A DNA stretch of 64,000 nucleotides, taken from Malus domestica (lineage: Eukaryota > Streptophyta > Magnoliopsida > Rosales > Rosaceae). The notes beneath the pieces were generated by a model. The model made no database searches. It saw nothing but the letters and a program-made list of their open reading frames with translations, and was not told where the DNA came from. The DNA is taken from the NCBI RefSeq assembly GCF_042453785.1, contig NC_091661.1, positions 28,139,501 to 28,203,500 of the forward strand. Direction: 5' to 3'. Both the position numbers and the translations under genes were made by a program. Shown here one piece after another: positions 27,401 through 38,700 of this stretch (positions are counted from its first letter, which is position 1; each line of letters opens with the position of its first letter).

Positions 27401-30400
27401 GCACATTTGTCAATGAATCTTTGAGTTCTGGATTTGCTGTTTTGAGCCTCTTCGATGAGTTTTGCCATTTTGGCGACCGCACAATCTTCAGCCAATGATG
27501 TAGTTTTCACGCTAATATAACCTTCACAATTGAAACCAAATTTTGTCAGAAATGAAAACATAACTCTTTCTTCAAAATCAAAGAATGACGGGAGCGACAT
27601 TTATGTTACCATTAAGATTGATAGTGCCTGCCCAAACAGTGGAGTCCTTTTCTTTGGCAACTGGATAGGATTCTCCAGTTAGTGTTTTCTCATCGACTTC
27701 AGCTTTTCCTTCAACAACTATTCCATCAATCGGTATCTTTTCGCCGGCCTTAACAGCAAGAATTGTGTTCAACTTTACCTCATCAACACCCACAACTTCT
27801 CCACTCTCTGCTAAGACTGCTATTTGGGGGGCCATGCTCATCAACGACGACATCACTGCTTTTGCCTGAGTAGATAAAAGCGTGTTATTCTACATGTCTG
27901 ACTGTTTATGATATACATTACCAAGTCATTCGTTAATCCCTTAAACAACATTTTAATGTATTAGTATCAGTGTTTTGAAAAACAAGCCTTGAGGCGCACC
28001 TAGGCAGCTTTGGAGACAAGGCGGTGATGAAAATGCCTCTGCCCAACGGGAATAGGCTTAAACTCGCCTAGATGTGATCGAGGCATGCCTAGGCAGCTGC
28101 AGAGTTGACTGGGTTTTTTTTTTCTTTTTTTTTTTTTTAAGAAAAAAAATGCCAAAGTTCAAGTTCAACTAGACTCCATGACATACCCTCTAAGTTCAAG
28201 TTCAACAAGACCATATGACATACCTTCCAACTAGACTATATATTAATAATTATAGGTCCCATGAGTCGCCTCAATATCAAGGCTTTCGCCTAGGAAGGGC
28301 TTCACTTTCGTCTTTTAAAGCATTGGTTAGTATGTGGTTTATCACAAAATTATGTACAAAACTGTCTTCAGCAAAATTTGTTGTTCCAAAATCAATTGCT
28401 ATGTTTTTCTGCCACTTATCGTTACTTGTATTTTGTTTAATTCAATGAGATTAGTTCTTAATTTTTTCATAAAAAAAGAAGGATGAGTGTTTTATGCTAA
28501 CCCTGTAACCTGCAGAAGACTGGAGCCACTCTGCAATGGTGAACAGAAAGACAATCGAGGCAGCTTCTGTATAGTCCTTCAAAGCAATTGTCCCAATTAC
28601 TGTCAAAAGTTACACCAAATGGATTTACATAAATATACAAACATGCGCAAATAAGTAACTTCTGTATCATGTGTGCTGTTTTGCAATAGAGTAGATAAGT
28701 GGTAACAAAATTTTGGAGTGTAGAAAATATAATTTGACAAGTAATTTTAAAGTGGAACAGATGATTGTATCATATTAAGTATTATTCTCGTGATAGATGA
28801 TTGACTGACAGTCATGTGTACAGTGTACCTCAATGTTTATATGATAATTTCATATAACTAACGCAACATCATGCAGTAGAGTTTCTACCAATTTAGAAAA
28901 CCAAAATTGTGGAGAATGAAATGAAAAAATAAGTTGAATATTAAGACAAAGTATTGACTCACCGGCAATGATAACAAGAATGTTGATGTCATGAAACCTG
29001 AAATTCCGAATAGCCGCAAAACATTTCAAAGCAACGGGGAAAATGCCAACGGCCACGGCTCCAAGGGCCAACCACCCTAATGGCCGATATGCGTACTTGA
29101 GAAATGATAGAACCAGTAACACGCCACTACCAATTGCATATGGACTTGGCCACGTTTTCTTGTAAATGTCCCCTGCCCCATACACTCTCACATTTGCTTC
29201 TAGCCTTGCTTGGTTTAGTGCCTTAACTGTCCATGAAATAACAGATCAAAAGGGCAATTTCCTCAAGGAAAAATAAATTTGTTTATGTTGCCCTATCAGT
29301 TTTTCGATATCCATTCATGTGAGTTTGCTGTCGTATTAATTTTCCTTCAATTTTCAATGTTTCTAAATGTTATCTGATGGGGCAAATCAAAAGAACTTTA
29401 TCCTTATAAGTAATAATGGAGTTTGAAAAACTTGTGCATTTGTATTAAGATAAAAGAGTGTGTGAGAGGCCGACTAAATGGACTGAGCATACTTTATTTT
29501 ATTTTCGAATAAATAGCTTGAGCTTTTTTATTTTAAGAAAACTAATGTGCTTTTCCTCATAGTCAAGGAGTCTCAAGATTCACACCGAAGGGGTGTAAAA
29601 CTATTTAGTATTATATAGTGTAAGGTGAAACGTACAACGCTTCCAAAAAAAAGAAAGAAAAAAAAAGGTGAAACGTACAATGAATTAGCTACAACTGAAA
29701 CCTATTTTTAAGTATATTATAGTGGGTGATGAAAAGGAAAGCAAAATAGTACGTGAAAGTTGGGTAAAGAAAAACATATAAGGCATGCTCGTCTCTATCT
29801 TTTTGGGAACCGGATTCTCTCTGGATCCATATATATTGAATATGTTGAGTATGTGATCTGCACTATTAAAATTTGATCCAACGACTACAAACAGAGTATT
29901 CTCTAAAAATTATAATAGTTGTAGCCGTTGAATTAAATTTCAACGGTCCAGATCGCCTGCTCAGCAGGCTCAATATATATATGGATCATGACAGGATCCG
30001 GTTCCATCTTTTTGGTTCATAATGGTACAAACAGAGGACCCTCTAAAAATTAAAATAGTTGTAGTCGTTGAATTAAATTTTAACAGTCCAGATCGTCTAC
30101 TCAGCAGACTCAATATATATATGGATCAGGAAATGATCCGGTTCGATTTTTTTGGTTCATAATGGGACACGATATGCCGATTAATAATTCTCCCACAACA
30201 GAAAAAGTACACGTCCACCTACTGCTATCGTTCTTTTTTTTTCTTTTTCCCAACACTATTTGCTTTCTGTTGTGCAACTATTAAGAAAAAAATAACCAAT
30301 TTTTAGCGCAAATATTAGAGAATTAAGGGGAAATACTAATATTAACTGGCGTAAAATTATTTAAGAGAATATATTACCGATTTGAAGCTGGGAAATGAGA

Positions 30401-30588
30401 AGGCTATCATGGACAACAATGACAGTTCTGGAAGGCACAATCACTGAAACCTCTTTCACACCTTCAAGAGGCTTGAGGATATTCTCTATCAGAGGAACTT
30501 CTGATGCGCAGCACAACCCCAACACATCAAAGTAGCTCTTCTGAAACTTTATGGCTGCTGGCTTTTCTTTTCCCTGGGCAGAAGACAT
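24499..30588 (-). CDS. HMA: P1B-type heavy-metal ATPase (Zn/Cd), HMA2/3/4-like
   Basis: Nine exons on the - strand: 30588-30378, 29226-28963, 28599-28502, 27865-27610, 27521-27384, 27281-26954, 26739-26537, 26413-26214, 26004-24499. Predicted product about 1067 aa. N-terminal metal-binding domain with [19 protein letters not shown]: the CC-x-S-E form marks Zn/Cd (P1B-2) pumps. Core motifs in order: [11 protein letters not shown] (about 255), SACPCGL (about 360) in a membrane helix, DKTGTIT with the phosphorylated Asp (about 400), [22 protein letters not shown] (about 600). Known members export zinc and cadmium at the plasma membrane (HMA2/4) or into vacuoles (HMA3); which applies here is not decided. 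The cytosolic tail (about 350 aa) is rich in His and Cys: HGHKHGSHG repeats, three 42-residue repeats, and CC pairs near the end. Intron 1 holds a MITE and intron 3 another repeat. Intact. Confidence 0.94.
24870..25200 (-). repeat. Three 126-bp coding repeats in the HMA tail
   Basis: TTGCAGTGTTTT-type landmarks recur at 24914, 25040 and 25166, a spacing of 126 bp (42 codons). In protein each unit reads E-x-KHCN-x-S then a KLTS/G-x-x-HCH-x-x-x-CGK(E/D)H block. The period preserves frame. Each unit carries at least three Cys and several His. Confidence 0.85.
25468..25560 (-). repeat. 30-bp coding minisatellite, HGHKHGSHG repeats
   Basis: CCATGGCTTCCATGTTTATGG recurs three times with a 30-bp period (10 codons), encoding ([11 protein letters not shown])-type units of a His-rich stretch just after the last membrane helix. 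Confidence 0.85.
27965..28325. mobile_element. Repeat element in HMA intron 3 (MITE/SINE-like)
   Basis: A CTTGAGGCGCACCTAGGCAG block on the left and a TTCGCCTAGGAAGGGCTTCA then TTTTAAAGCATTGG block on the right are approximate inverted complements (AGTGTTTTGAAAAACAAGCC against the complement of the right end). CGCCTAGG/GCCTAGGC motifs recur inside, and a poly-T tract lies near 28110-28138. Non-coding. Class uncertain. Confidence 0.45.
29806..30005. mobile_element. Mutator-like MITE in HMA intron 1, 9-bp TSD
   Basis: The 200-bp element starts GGAACCGGATTCTCTCTGGA and continues TCCATATATATTGA. It ends with the inverse TCAATATATATATGGATC then GGATCCGGTTCC. It is flanked by a perfect 9-bp direct repeat ATCTTTTTG (29797-29805 and 30006-30014). 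TIRs of about 35 bp and a 9-bp duplication point to a Mutator-derived MITE. Non-coding. Confidence 0.85.
29887..30166. repeat. 140-bp tandem duplication of the MITE right half
   Basis: Positions 29887-30026 and 30027-30166 are about 90% alike. The unit covers the right half of the MITE, its TSD-like GATTTTTTTG and the flanking GTTCATAATGG. The second copy has diverged (CTACTCAGCAGACTC against CTGCTCAGCAGGCTC), keeping the small palindrome in both. Confidence 0.85.
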
Positions 30589-30910
30589 CCTGCTTAATTA
30601 TCTCTCAACTTCTGCAAATACACAGGACACATGAAAAATTACTAATTTTCTGTTGGTATACAAACTTTGTGTCTGATTTGTGAAGAGTAGAGTTATGAAA
30701 ATTATTTGGTCAGAAGTTCGTGTGTGTGTGATACAGGTGTACCGAGGGTCTCGAGGAGACGAAGAATAGGAGACTTGAGAATTACTTAACCAGGGGCAAC
30801 TCATCTCCGTCGACAATACTAATCGTGAATTCACTCGATATGACCAAGGTAAATGCTTAAAGAAAATCACCTTGTAGGTAAGGGGGAGCTCTGGGGATTT
30901 TTCAAGCTTA

Positions 30911-30954
<44 letters not shown>

Positions 30955-31340
30955 ATAGGGTCTGAAAGCTTTAAGTAGATGAAGTTGTGAGAACTATACC
31001 TATAAGAAGGGAAGGATTATAACTTATAGAGGGACATGTACATAAAGAATATCTTAAATTAATGAAGTAATCTCCTAACAAAACAACTTTCTTTGGTTGG
31101 AATAATTGGTTAACCAGATGGAGGGAAAAAGAATGGAATCCACATCAAAGCTTGTTTTATAGCATCTGTGGTTAACCTGATGAGATGGCCATTCAAACTG
31201 ATTTAGCAAGTAAACCCTCAACGGCAAGTAATGTAGTAAGCTAATGTTGTATTATAACTTATTTAGCAAGTACACCCTCAACGGCAAGTAACGGCAAGTA
31301 ATGTAGTAAGCTAATGTTGTATTATAACTGATTTAGTAAG
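30589..31340. promoter_or_regulatory. HMA 5' UTR/promoter region
   Basis: Upstream of the ATPase start (transcription leftward). A (GA)n tract of about 19 repeats at 30914-30952 (CT-rich on the coding strand) is typical of plant leaders and core promoters. The distal part has the tandem duplication at 31201-31330. No competing gene. Confidence 0.5.
31201..31330. repeat. Tandem duplication upstream of HMA
   Basis: Unit 1 is 31201-31260 (60 bp). Unit 2 is 31261-31330 (70 bp) and differs mainly by an extra internal copy of ACGGCAAGTA. A third partial ATTTAGTAAG follows. It includes ATTTAGCAAGTA, AACCCTCAACGGCAAGTAAT-type sequence. Confidence 0.9.
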
Positions 31341-32097
31341 TTTCTACAGGTAACATTGGTTGTTAGAGGAGTTGTGCGAGCTTGTATTCGGAGGATCGAA
31401 TTTACGACGTGTGAAATTATTCATCATCAGGAAATTACTACTTGCTTATCGAGACAACAAATGTGAGGTCGATATTGCAGGCTGTAGACTGTCATATCGA
31501 TAGCTTATTTGTTGGGTTCATTAAGCAAGTGGGCGGGAAGATTCGTCGACAGCAGCTGACGCAGATTCGGAATTGTTATTCTTGGGACTCGACCCAAAGA
31601 CACATCTGTTCTCGGAGTACTTGACGTTTCGAATTCTTGGGCAAGACCCACTCTCATTTTTTTTCAGTTTTGGTTTTCAGTATAAGTATTTTGAACTTCC
31701 GTTACTAGTTAATTGTTTTGACGTTACAAATGTTTTTGGAAAAGTATTTATGTTTTCGTTTTTAAGTTGATTCGAGCTTTTGATCTATATGTTAGTACAT
31801 ATCTATTTTGACGTTATCTGGCCTTAAATTATTTTGTGTTTTCGACTTTATATCTTATTAAAGTATGTTTCTACTATTACACTGATGAGGAAAGAAAGTA
31901 TGAGTCTGGGGGCACGAAAGATGGAATCATTGCAACCCGATCGCGACGGGATGACATTTTTCCTTTTGTGCAACTGCTCTGATTTGATTTCTTCGTTACG
32001 TATATATATGTGTATCTTTTTTCGTATTTTCGAGTTTTTCAGTGTAGTATGTTATTTTAAATTTCGAGGACGAATTTTTTTTATAAGGGTGGTAGAT
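31341..32097 (+). mobile_element. 3' internal remnant of a Gypsy element
   Basis: The stretch ends ATTTCGAGGACGAATTTTTT then TTATAAGGGTGGTAGAT, directly before a TG-starting LTR. This is the usual junction of pol end and polypurine tract in plant Ty3/Gypsy (Tekay/Del-type) elements. The remaining sequence has no long open frame and shows only fragments. Left border not determined. Confidence 0.6.
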
Positions 32098-34455
32098 TGA
32101 AACACCCCAACCCCATTTTATTTAAAAATTGTTTTAAAGCCTTAATTGGTGAGCCCGTGGGGCCCACCTTGTTTTATTTTATGTTTTCTGGTCTCCCTCT
32201 CTCTTCTCTCAGTTCTCTCTTCTCCCTCACCTTTCCCGCAACTCTCTCTCCCTCACTCTCTCGGCTCTCTCTATCTCCACCCCTCGGAGGGTTTTTCTTA
32301 CCAACTAACATCACCATCGTCTTTATCTCGTCGCTACGAACTCAACCATAGTATTGGCATCTTGAAAGTCAAACCATGAAGCCCCGTTCATGAGCTCCGG
32401 CGAGCACCGCCCCTTTCGAGGCCATTTCCGGCCAATCCACGGCGAGTTGGCCGGCTCGTAAGGTATCAATCTCTTCGTCTGCCTACGTACTACAACTTTC
32501 CTTTTTGTTTCACTCAATTTTGTTGAGTATTGAAGAAGTTATACTCATTTGAATTTTACCCAGTTTCCGGCGACCTCTGAGGCTTTCGAGGAATTTTCCG
32601 GCAAAATAACGGCGAGTTAGATGTCGTGTGAGGTACCATTCTCTTCGTCTCTTCAAGGGCTACAACTTTTGTCTTTGTCTCGCTTGATTTCGTTGAGTAG
32701 TGATAAAGTTATGGCTGTTTAAAATTAGGTGGTTTTCCGGCTGAATTTCCAGCCTTCTTCTTAGGCAAAACCAGGCCTCTCAGGCCCTTTAGAAAACCCC
32801 TCGGGCCTTAGGCCCGTGTTGTCTTAAGCCCAAAACCCTAGCCCCTTTAGTTTTTAAGTTTTGTTACTTGGTTTTTAAAACCCTTAAGGCCTGGGCCGGT
32901 TTTGACTTAAAGGGCTTTAAGCCCTGTTAGTTTTTGTGAGGCCTTAAGGCCTTGGTGCCGTGGGTGTGTGTGTGTGTATGTGTTTATGCATGCACATGCA
33001 TGCCGTGTGTGTGTGTGTGTGTTTGGGGTTTAAGCCCAAACCACATTTCTTCACCCTAAACCCTTTTAACCCAAAAACCTTAGAAAACCCAATATCTCCT
33101 AATCCTATTTAACCTAAACCTTAATCCGGATTTCAAGCCTAAAAGCCGTTAGACCTAATTTGACCGTTGACCCCCGGTCAATGTTGACTTTAGGGTTGAC
33201 TTTTCGGGTTTTCGTCCGGGACCCTTCTTAGGGTAATTCGACGTTCTGAATCCGTTTCCAATGTCCGTTTTCCCAAATTCAATTTCTATTATATAGTTTT
33301 ATTTATTGGACTCTTTATGTGCTTAGGGGCAATTATTGTGACGTTTCCATCTTTGCTAGTGGCGCAACTTTTGGCAACTAAGTACTGTGAGTGGACCCCT
33401 TCTAAAATTTCATGATTTTATAGTAATTTCATAAATGATTAGCATGCCTACGAAATTTGTGAATTGATTTATATCAATCCTGTTTACTGAATTTATTGAT
33501 TTTGTCTCGTGTTTTGGTGAGGAAATAAATGGTTAGGCTATTTTGAACTATATTTTTATATATCGTATTTTCTATAAAAACCATGAACTGGTAGACTATC
33601 CGATGGATGACGATAGGATACTAGAACATGTTTTAGAAACCCCTCTTTATAGTATAGACGATGGATGACCTTATACTATGAAGTGGTTATTTATGAGAGG
33701 CGTAAATATTTGTGCGTACCTAGTAGACACTATGCCGCCTGGGGCGAGGATCTGGTGTTGGCATGTAGGCCGGGAGAAATAATCCCTAGCGAAAGGCTGA
33801 GGGACACGGAGACAGGCATTGGGCCGGGAGGGAGTTATCTCTGGCTACGGGCACAGAGACTGAGGTGCAGGCATTGGGCCGAGAGTTATTATTTATTCAG
33901 TGATCTTTCTAGCAGCACACCGCGTTTACGAGACAATTTATGATACATTTATTGTTTTGATTTCCGCGATGCGTTTCTGCGATATGACTTTTGAGATATT
34001 TGGCATGCTAGGATTTTTTTATTAAATCCATCACTTATTATGCTAGTAGTTTTCATTATTAAACTGTGGGGGTTAGTATCTTGATAACTGTTTTATTATT
34101 ATTGTATATATGAACTTGGTCCACTCACCTTTGTTTTTCGCCCCTATTCAGGACTTAGAATCAATGCACCTAATCCCGGCATCAAGACACTTCCGCAGTA
34201 GCATATTTGAGTCCTCTCGATGTAGGACCCACTTCTCTATTTATTCAATTTTATCTCAATTCTTTTTAGTGATTAGGTTTAGTTGTATGTTCTGAACACG
34301 TTCCTAAATTATTAACTCATTGTTTTTAAATTCATAACCTTTATTTATTTCTTATTCTTAGCTTTTGTATCAATTAATGGTTTTCGTCAGCCTCGGGTGT
34401 CGGCCAGCACGTGTCTATCCTGGTATTCGGGGAATATCAGGGTCGGGGCGTGTCA
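32098..34455 (+). mobile_element. Gypsy 3' LTR, about 2.36 kb
   Basis: Starts TGAAACACCCCAACCCC after a polypurine tract and ends GGTCGGGGCGTGTCA, so both ends carry complementary TGxxACxCCCC motifs. It contains pyrimidine-rich CTCTCT tracts, a (GT)n microsatellite at about 32968-33021, a GTTGACCCCCGGTCAATGTTGAC block, and GTGAGTGGACCCC / GTCCACTCACC inverse blocks at about 33388 and 34119. The 5' LTR is not in the window. A related, inverted copy lies at 5342-6810. No target-site duplication can be assigned because the left part of the element is lost. Confidence 0.7.
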
Positions 34456-35525
34456 AGTTTCATACATCGTCTTTAAAAAGTTTCAATGTCATACCTTATC
34501 TTCGAATTTGTTGCAATGTCATACCTTATGTCAGTTCCTTTGTTAAATGCTGACGTGGCATGAGACGGGTCCACTTTTTATTAAAAAATTAATAAAATAT
34601 TAAAAAGTATTAATTAAATATTAACTAAATATTAAAAATTAAAAATTTAAACCCCCCCCCCCCGAAAGAAACCCCATCCCCTTCATCATCTTCCCTCCCT
34701 GCAACCCAAATCCAAAACCACTCCCTCCCATCCTCCACCTCCTCCTCCGCACCCATCCTCCACTTCCTCCGCGTACCCATCTTCCCATCTCCCTCCCTCT
34801 CCCCCCCCCCCCCCCCAAAAACACGAGCCCAACTTGCAACCCAGAGCAAAAAAAAAAAAAAACCATCTTCATCTTCCTCGACCCCCCCTTCCCTGCAACC
34901 CACCCCTCCCCTTTCTTCCCCATCCCGTCTTCCCCAAACCCACCGTGCACCCATCCTCCACCTCCTCCTCCGCACTCACTACCTGCAACCCAAAAAAGAA
35001 AAAAAAAACCCATCTCCCTTTCCCTGCAACTTAGATCTCGTCTTCCCCAATAGGTGTGGATTTAAGGAGTGGGGTGTGTAGAGGAGGGAGGAGGGTGGGT
35101 GTGAGGGTGGGGGTGCGGAGGAGGACGTGGAGGATGGGTGCGGTGGGTTTAGGGAAGACAGAAGGGGGAAGAAATGGGTGGGTCGTAGGGAAGGGGGTTC
35201 GGGGAAGATGAAGATGGGTTTTTTTTTTTTTTTTCTTCTTCTGGGTTGCAGGTTGGGTGGGGAGAAGGGGGTTGAGGGGGAGGGAATATGAACTAGGTTT
35301 CTTTTTTTTTTTTTTTTTTTTTTAATTTTTTAATATTTAGTTAATATTTAAATAATTTTTTAATAAAAAGTGGACTTGTCTCATGCCACGTCAGCATTTA
35401 ACAGAGGAACTAATGGAAGGTATGACATTGCAACAAATTCGAAGATAAGGTATGATATTGAAACTTTTTAAAGACGAGGTATGAAATAACCCAAACGTTG
35501 AGGTAGTTTTATGTAATTTATCCTT
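34456..35525. mobile_element. Foldback/long-TIR DNA element, left end cut
   Basis: The left arm (CGTCTTTAAAAAGTTTCAAT, CATACCTTATCTTCGAATTTG, GCTGACGTGGCATGAGAC) is repeated inverted at the right end (35360-35500), giving TIRs of more than 150 bp. Inside, a C-rich arm (34650-34960) faces a G-rich arm (35040-35290). The right TIR extends outward to AATTACATAAAACTACCTCA-type sequence that has no counterpart on the left, where the Gypsy LTR ends at 34455. The Gypsy element therefore truncated or interrupted this element. It may be Mutator-like; no coding sequence. Confidence 0.7.
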
Positions 35526-35591
35526 TTTAATTTGTATAAGAAAAATCAACTGTGATTGCTAGTTCCTAGAGAAAAATAAATGTACCTCACA

Positions 35592-35753
35592 TGGAAGAGG
35601 ATACTGCTCTTAGCATTTCATCAATAAGCCAATTGTCGACTCGCTCTGTTTTCTGCAGAGAAAAGGTAGTAAAACGCACAAACGAAAACTACGAAAGTGA
35701 ACCATATTCGAAAAAAAGACAGTACAGATACTTACAGATGGGTAGCAATTCTT
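35592..35753 (-). pseudogene. Hydrolase gene fragment downstream of the Copia insertion
   Basis: Reading leftward from the Copia edge, AATTGCTACCCATCT completes the interrupted exon (KNCYPS) and ends at a GTAAGT donor (35735). The next exon (from 35652, acceptor TCTGCAG) encodes KTERVDNWLIDEMLRAVSSS, matching the RTERADDWLINEMLRAS region of the photolyase-like/alpha-beta hydrolase family. After that the sequence runs into the foldback element and homology ends. Confidence 0.75.
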
Positions 35754-38700
35754 TGTTGGTATATGGTCCAGCCCATGATCAATGTTCTAGATTATTCTAG
35801 TAAGCAAGAGATGAGGCTGGAGCTTGCTAGACAATTCTAGCATGTTATTAAGTTGATGGAAGAAGCTAGAGAGTACTAGCTTCCTTGGTTGCAAATGGAA
35901 AGATCTAGAAGCTACAAGAATGTGGCTAGTCTAGATTTTTCTATACTAGAGGTTTGAAGAAGGAACTAGAAACTAGTAGAATGCCAAGCCCTCACCTATA
36001 AATATGGGTGTGATGTAACCAATAGAGAACTAAGAGTGAGTAGCAAAGGATCAAGTCCAAAGCTAGAGTTCCACTCCAAGAGTGAGAGTGAGAGTGTTCC
36101 ACTACACATTGTGTGAGTGAAGTTTAGAGTGATAGAAAGTGTGTGTTATACTTTCTTGTATCCATCAAGCCTTGTATTTGGCTTGGTAAGACTACTCTTG
36201 TTGTATTCATCTTTTTCATATAGTGAAGATTCCTTGTTTGGTGGACGTAGGCATAAATTGCCGAACCACATAAATTCTTGGCGTCCATTTTCTACTTTAC
36301 CTTGTGCATTCTCTATCTTGTAGTACCGACATTCCTAACAAGTGGTATCAGAGCCCGGTTGGCTCGTACTACGAGATGGAAGGAAGTGGCACTATGATCA
36401 AACTCACCAACTCCAATTGGGTAACATGGAAGCCAAGGATGGAGGACATTCTCTATTGCAAGGATTTGCATGAGCCAATTGAAGGAGATGCCGCTAAGCC
36501 CGAGAGCATGTCCGATGCCGAGTGGAAGAAGATGAATCGCAAGGCTATTGGCACAATTAGACAATGGGTGGATGATAGTGTTTTTCACCATGTGTCTAAT
36601 GAAACCAATGCTCGCGAGTTTTGGATGAAGCTTGAGTCCTTGTTCGAGAAGAAGACCCCAGCCAAGAAAGCCTTCTTGATCAAAGAGCTCATCAATGTGA
36701 AGTACAAGGATGGTTTAAGTGTAGCAGAACACTTGAACAATTTCCAGAATATCATCAACCAGTTGGCTACTATGAAAATGACGATCGAGGACGAGTTACA
36801 AGCGCTCTTGTTACTTGGATCCTTGCCAGACAGTTGGGAGACCTTTGTGGTGAGTATAAGTAACTCTGCTTCTAATGGTGTTCTTACTCTTGATAATGTT
36901 AAAAATAGCATGCTCAATGAAGAAACAAGGAGAAAGACTTCTGGCACAGATAGCAGCCAAGTATTTGTCACAGAGAACCGCGGAAGAAGCAAGAGTAGAG
37001 GGCCTAGAGGTCATGGCAGGAGTCCTAGCCGATCCAAGTCAAGGTTCAGGGGTGCATGCCACCATTGTGGCAAAGAAGGCCATATGAAGAAAAATTGTCG
37101 AGTTTGGAAGAGAGAGCAAAGGGAAGGAAACAATCAGAAGAAAGATGATACTGGCAATACCACCGCTGTCATATGTGGTGATGTACCAGAAATATTGTCT
37201 GTTGGTGAATGTCTGCATATGGGCAACTCTGACAGAGACATTGAATGGATCTTTGACAATGGAGCTTCCTTCCATGCTACGTCCAAACGGGAGTTCTTCA
37301 GTACATACAAAGAAGGTGACTTTGGCATAGTGAAAATGGGGAATGAAAGTTATTCCAAAATTCTTGGAATTGGTGATATCTGCTTAAGAACTAATCTCGG
37401 CTGCCAATTGATGTTGAAAGATGTGAGACATATTCCTGATATACGTCTCAATCTGATATCCATCGGTACCCTTGATCGACAAGGATATTATCACCATATT
37501 GGCGAAGGAAAATTGAAGCTTACTAAAGGCTTAATGGTGGTAGCAAGAGCACGACTTTGTTGTACGTTATACCGGTCAAATGCCAAGGTTTTGAAAGGTG
37601 AGTTGAATGCTGTGGAAGACTCATCTCTAGACTTGTGGCATAAGAGGCTAGGCCACATGAGCGAGAAAGGCCTACAAGTTTTGGCAAAGAAGTCTCATAT
37701 TCCCTTTGCCAAAGGTACGTCGTTAAACTCTTGTGAGCATTGTTTATTCGGAAAACAAAGAAGAGTTAGTTTTTCTGTTCCATCTACAAAGAAAGGAAAC
37801 TTGTTAGATCTTGTTTATTCAGATGTGTGTGGTCCCATGGAAGTCGAGTCACTTGGAAGAAATAAATATTTTGTTACTTATATTGATGATGCTTCACGAA
37901 GGGTGTGGGTGTATTTGTTGAAATCCAAAGACCAGGTGTTTCAGACATTCCAGGAGTTCCATGCCATGGTGGAGAGGGAAACTGGGAAACCTCTCAAGTG
38001 CCTTCGTAGCGACAACGGCGGCGAGTACACATCTCACCAGTTTAGAGAGTATTGTGTAAAACATGGCATACGTCATGAGAAGACAGTTCCTGGAACTCCA
38101 CAACATAACGGTGTTGCTGAAAGAATGAACCGAACCATCATGGAGAAAGTCAGGTGTATGTTGAGGACTGCAAAGTTATCTAAGCAGTTCTGGGGTGAAG
38201 CTGTAAGGACAGCCTGCTATTTGATCAACCGATCTCCATCAGTACCATTAGGTCTTGATGTTCCAGAGAGAGTATGGACTGGTAATGATGTGTCTTACTC
38301 TCATCTGAAGGTGTTTGGTTGCAAAGCTTTTGTGCATGTGCCCAAAGAGCAGAGATCGAAGTTAGACTACAAAGCTACACCGTGCATCTTTCTTGGTTAT
38401 GGCGGTGAAGATTTTGGTTACAGATTATGGGACCCATACCAGAAGAAGTTTATCCGAAGTAGAGACGTGGTCTTTTATGAAGAACAAACAATTGGGGATT
38501 CCGATAAAGAGGCACAACCAGATGGCGCAGTCAGAGGAGTTGATCCATTAGCTTCAGATGAAGAAAGTCACGATGACATCCCTGAAGCAACTGCCAATGA
38601 AGTGCCTGCAGAATCAGATAATGCTAATCAAGAGGAGCCTGATCAAGATGTGCCAGACCATGAGATTGCTGATCAGGGGGAGCCTAGTCAAGAAGAGCAG

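Noticed and set aside
34625..35034. Gly/Arg-rich frames such as RRWRMGARWVWGRRDGEE
   Set aside because: Low-complexity translation of the C/G-rich arms of the foldback element.
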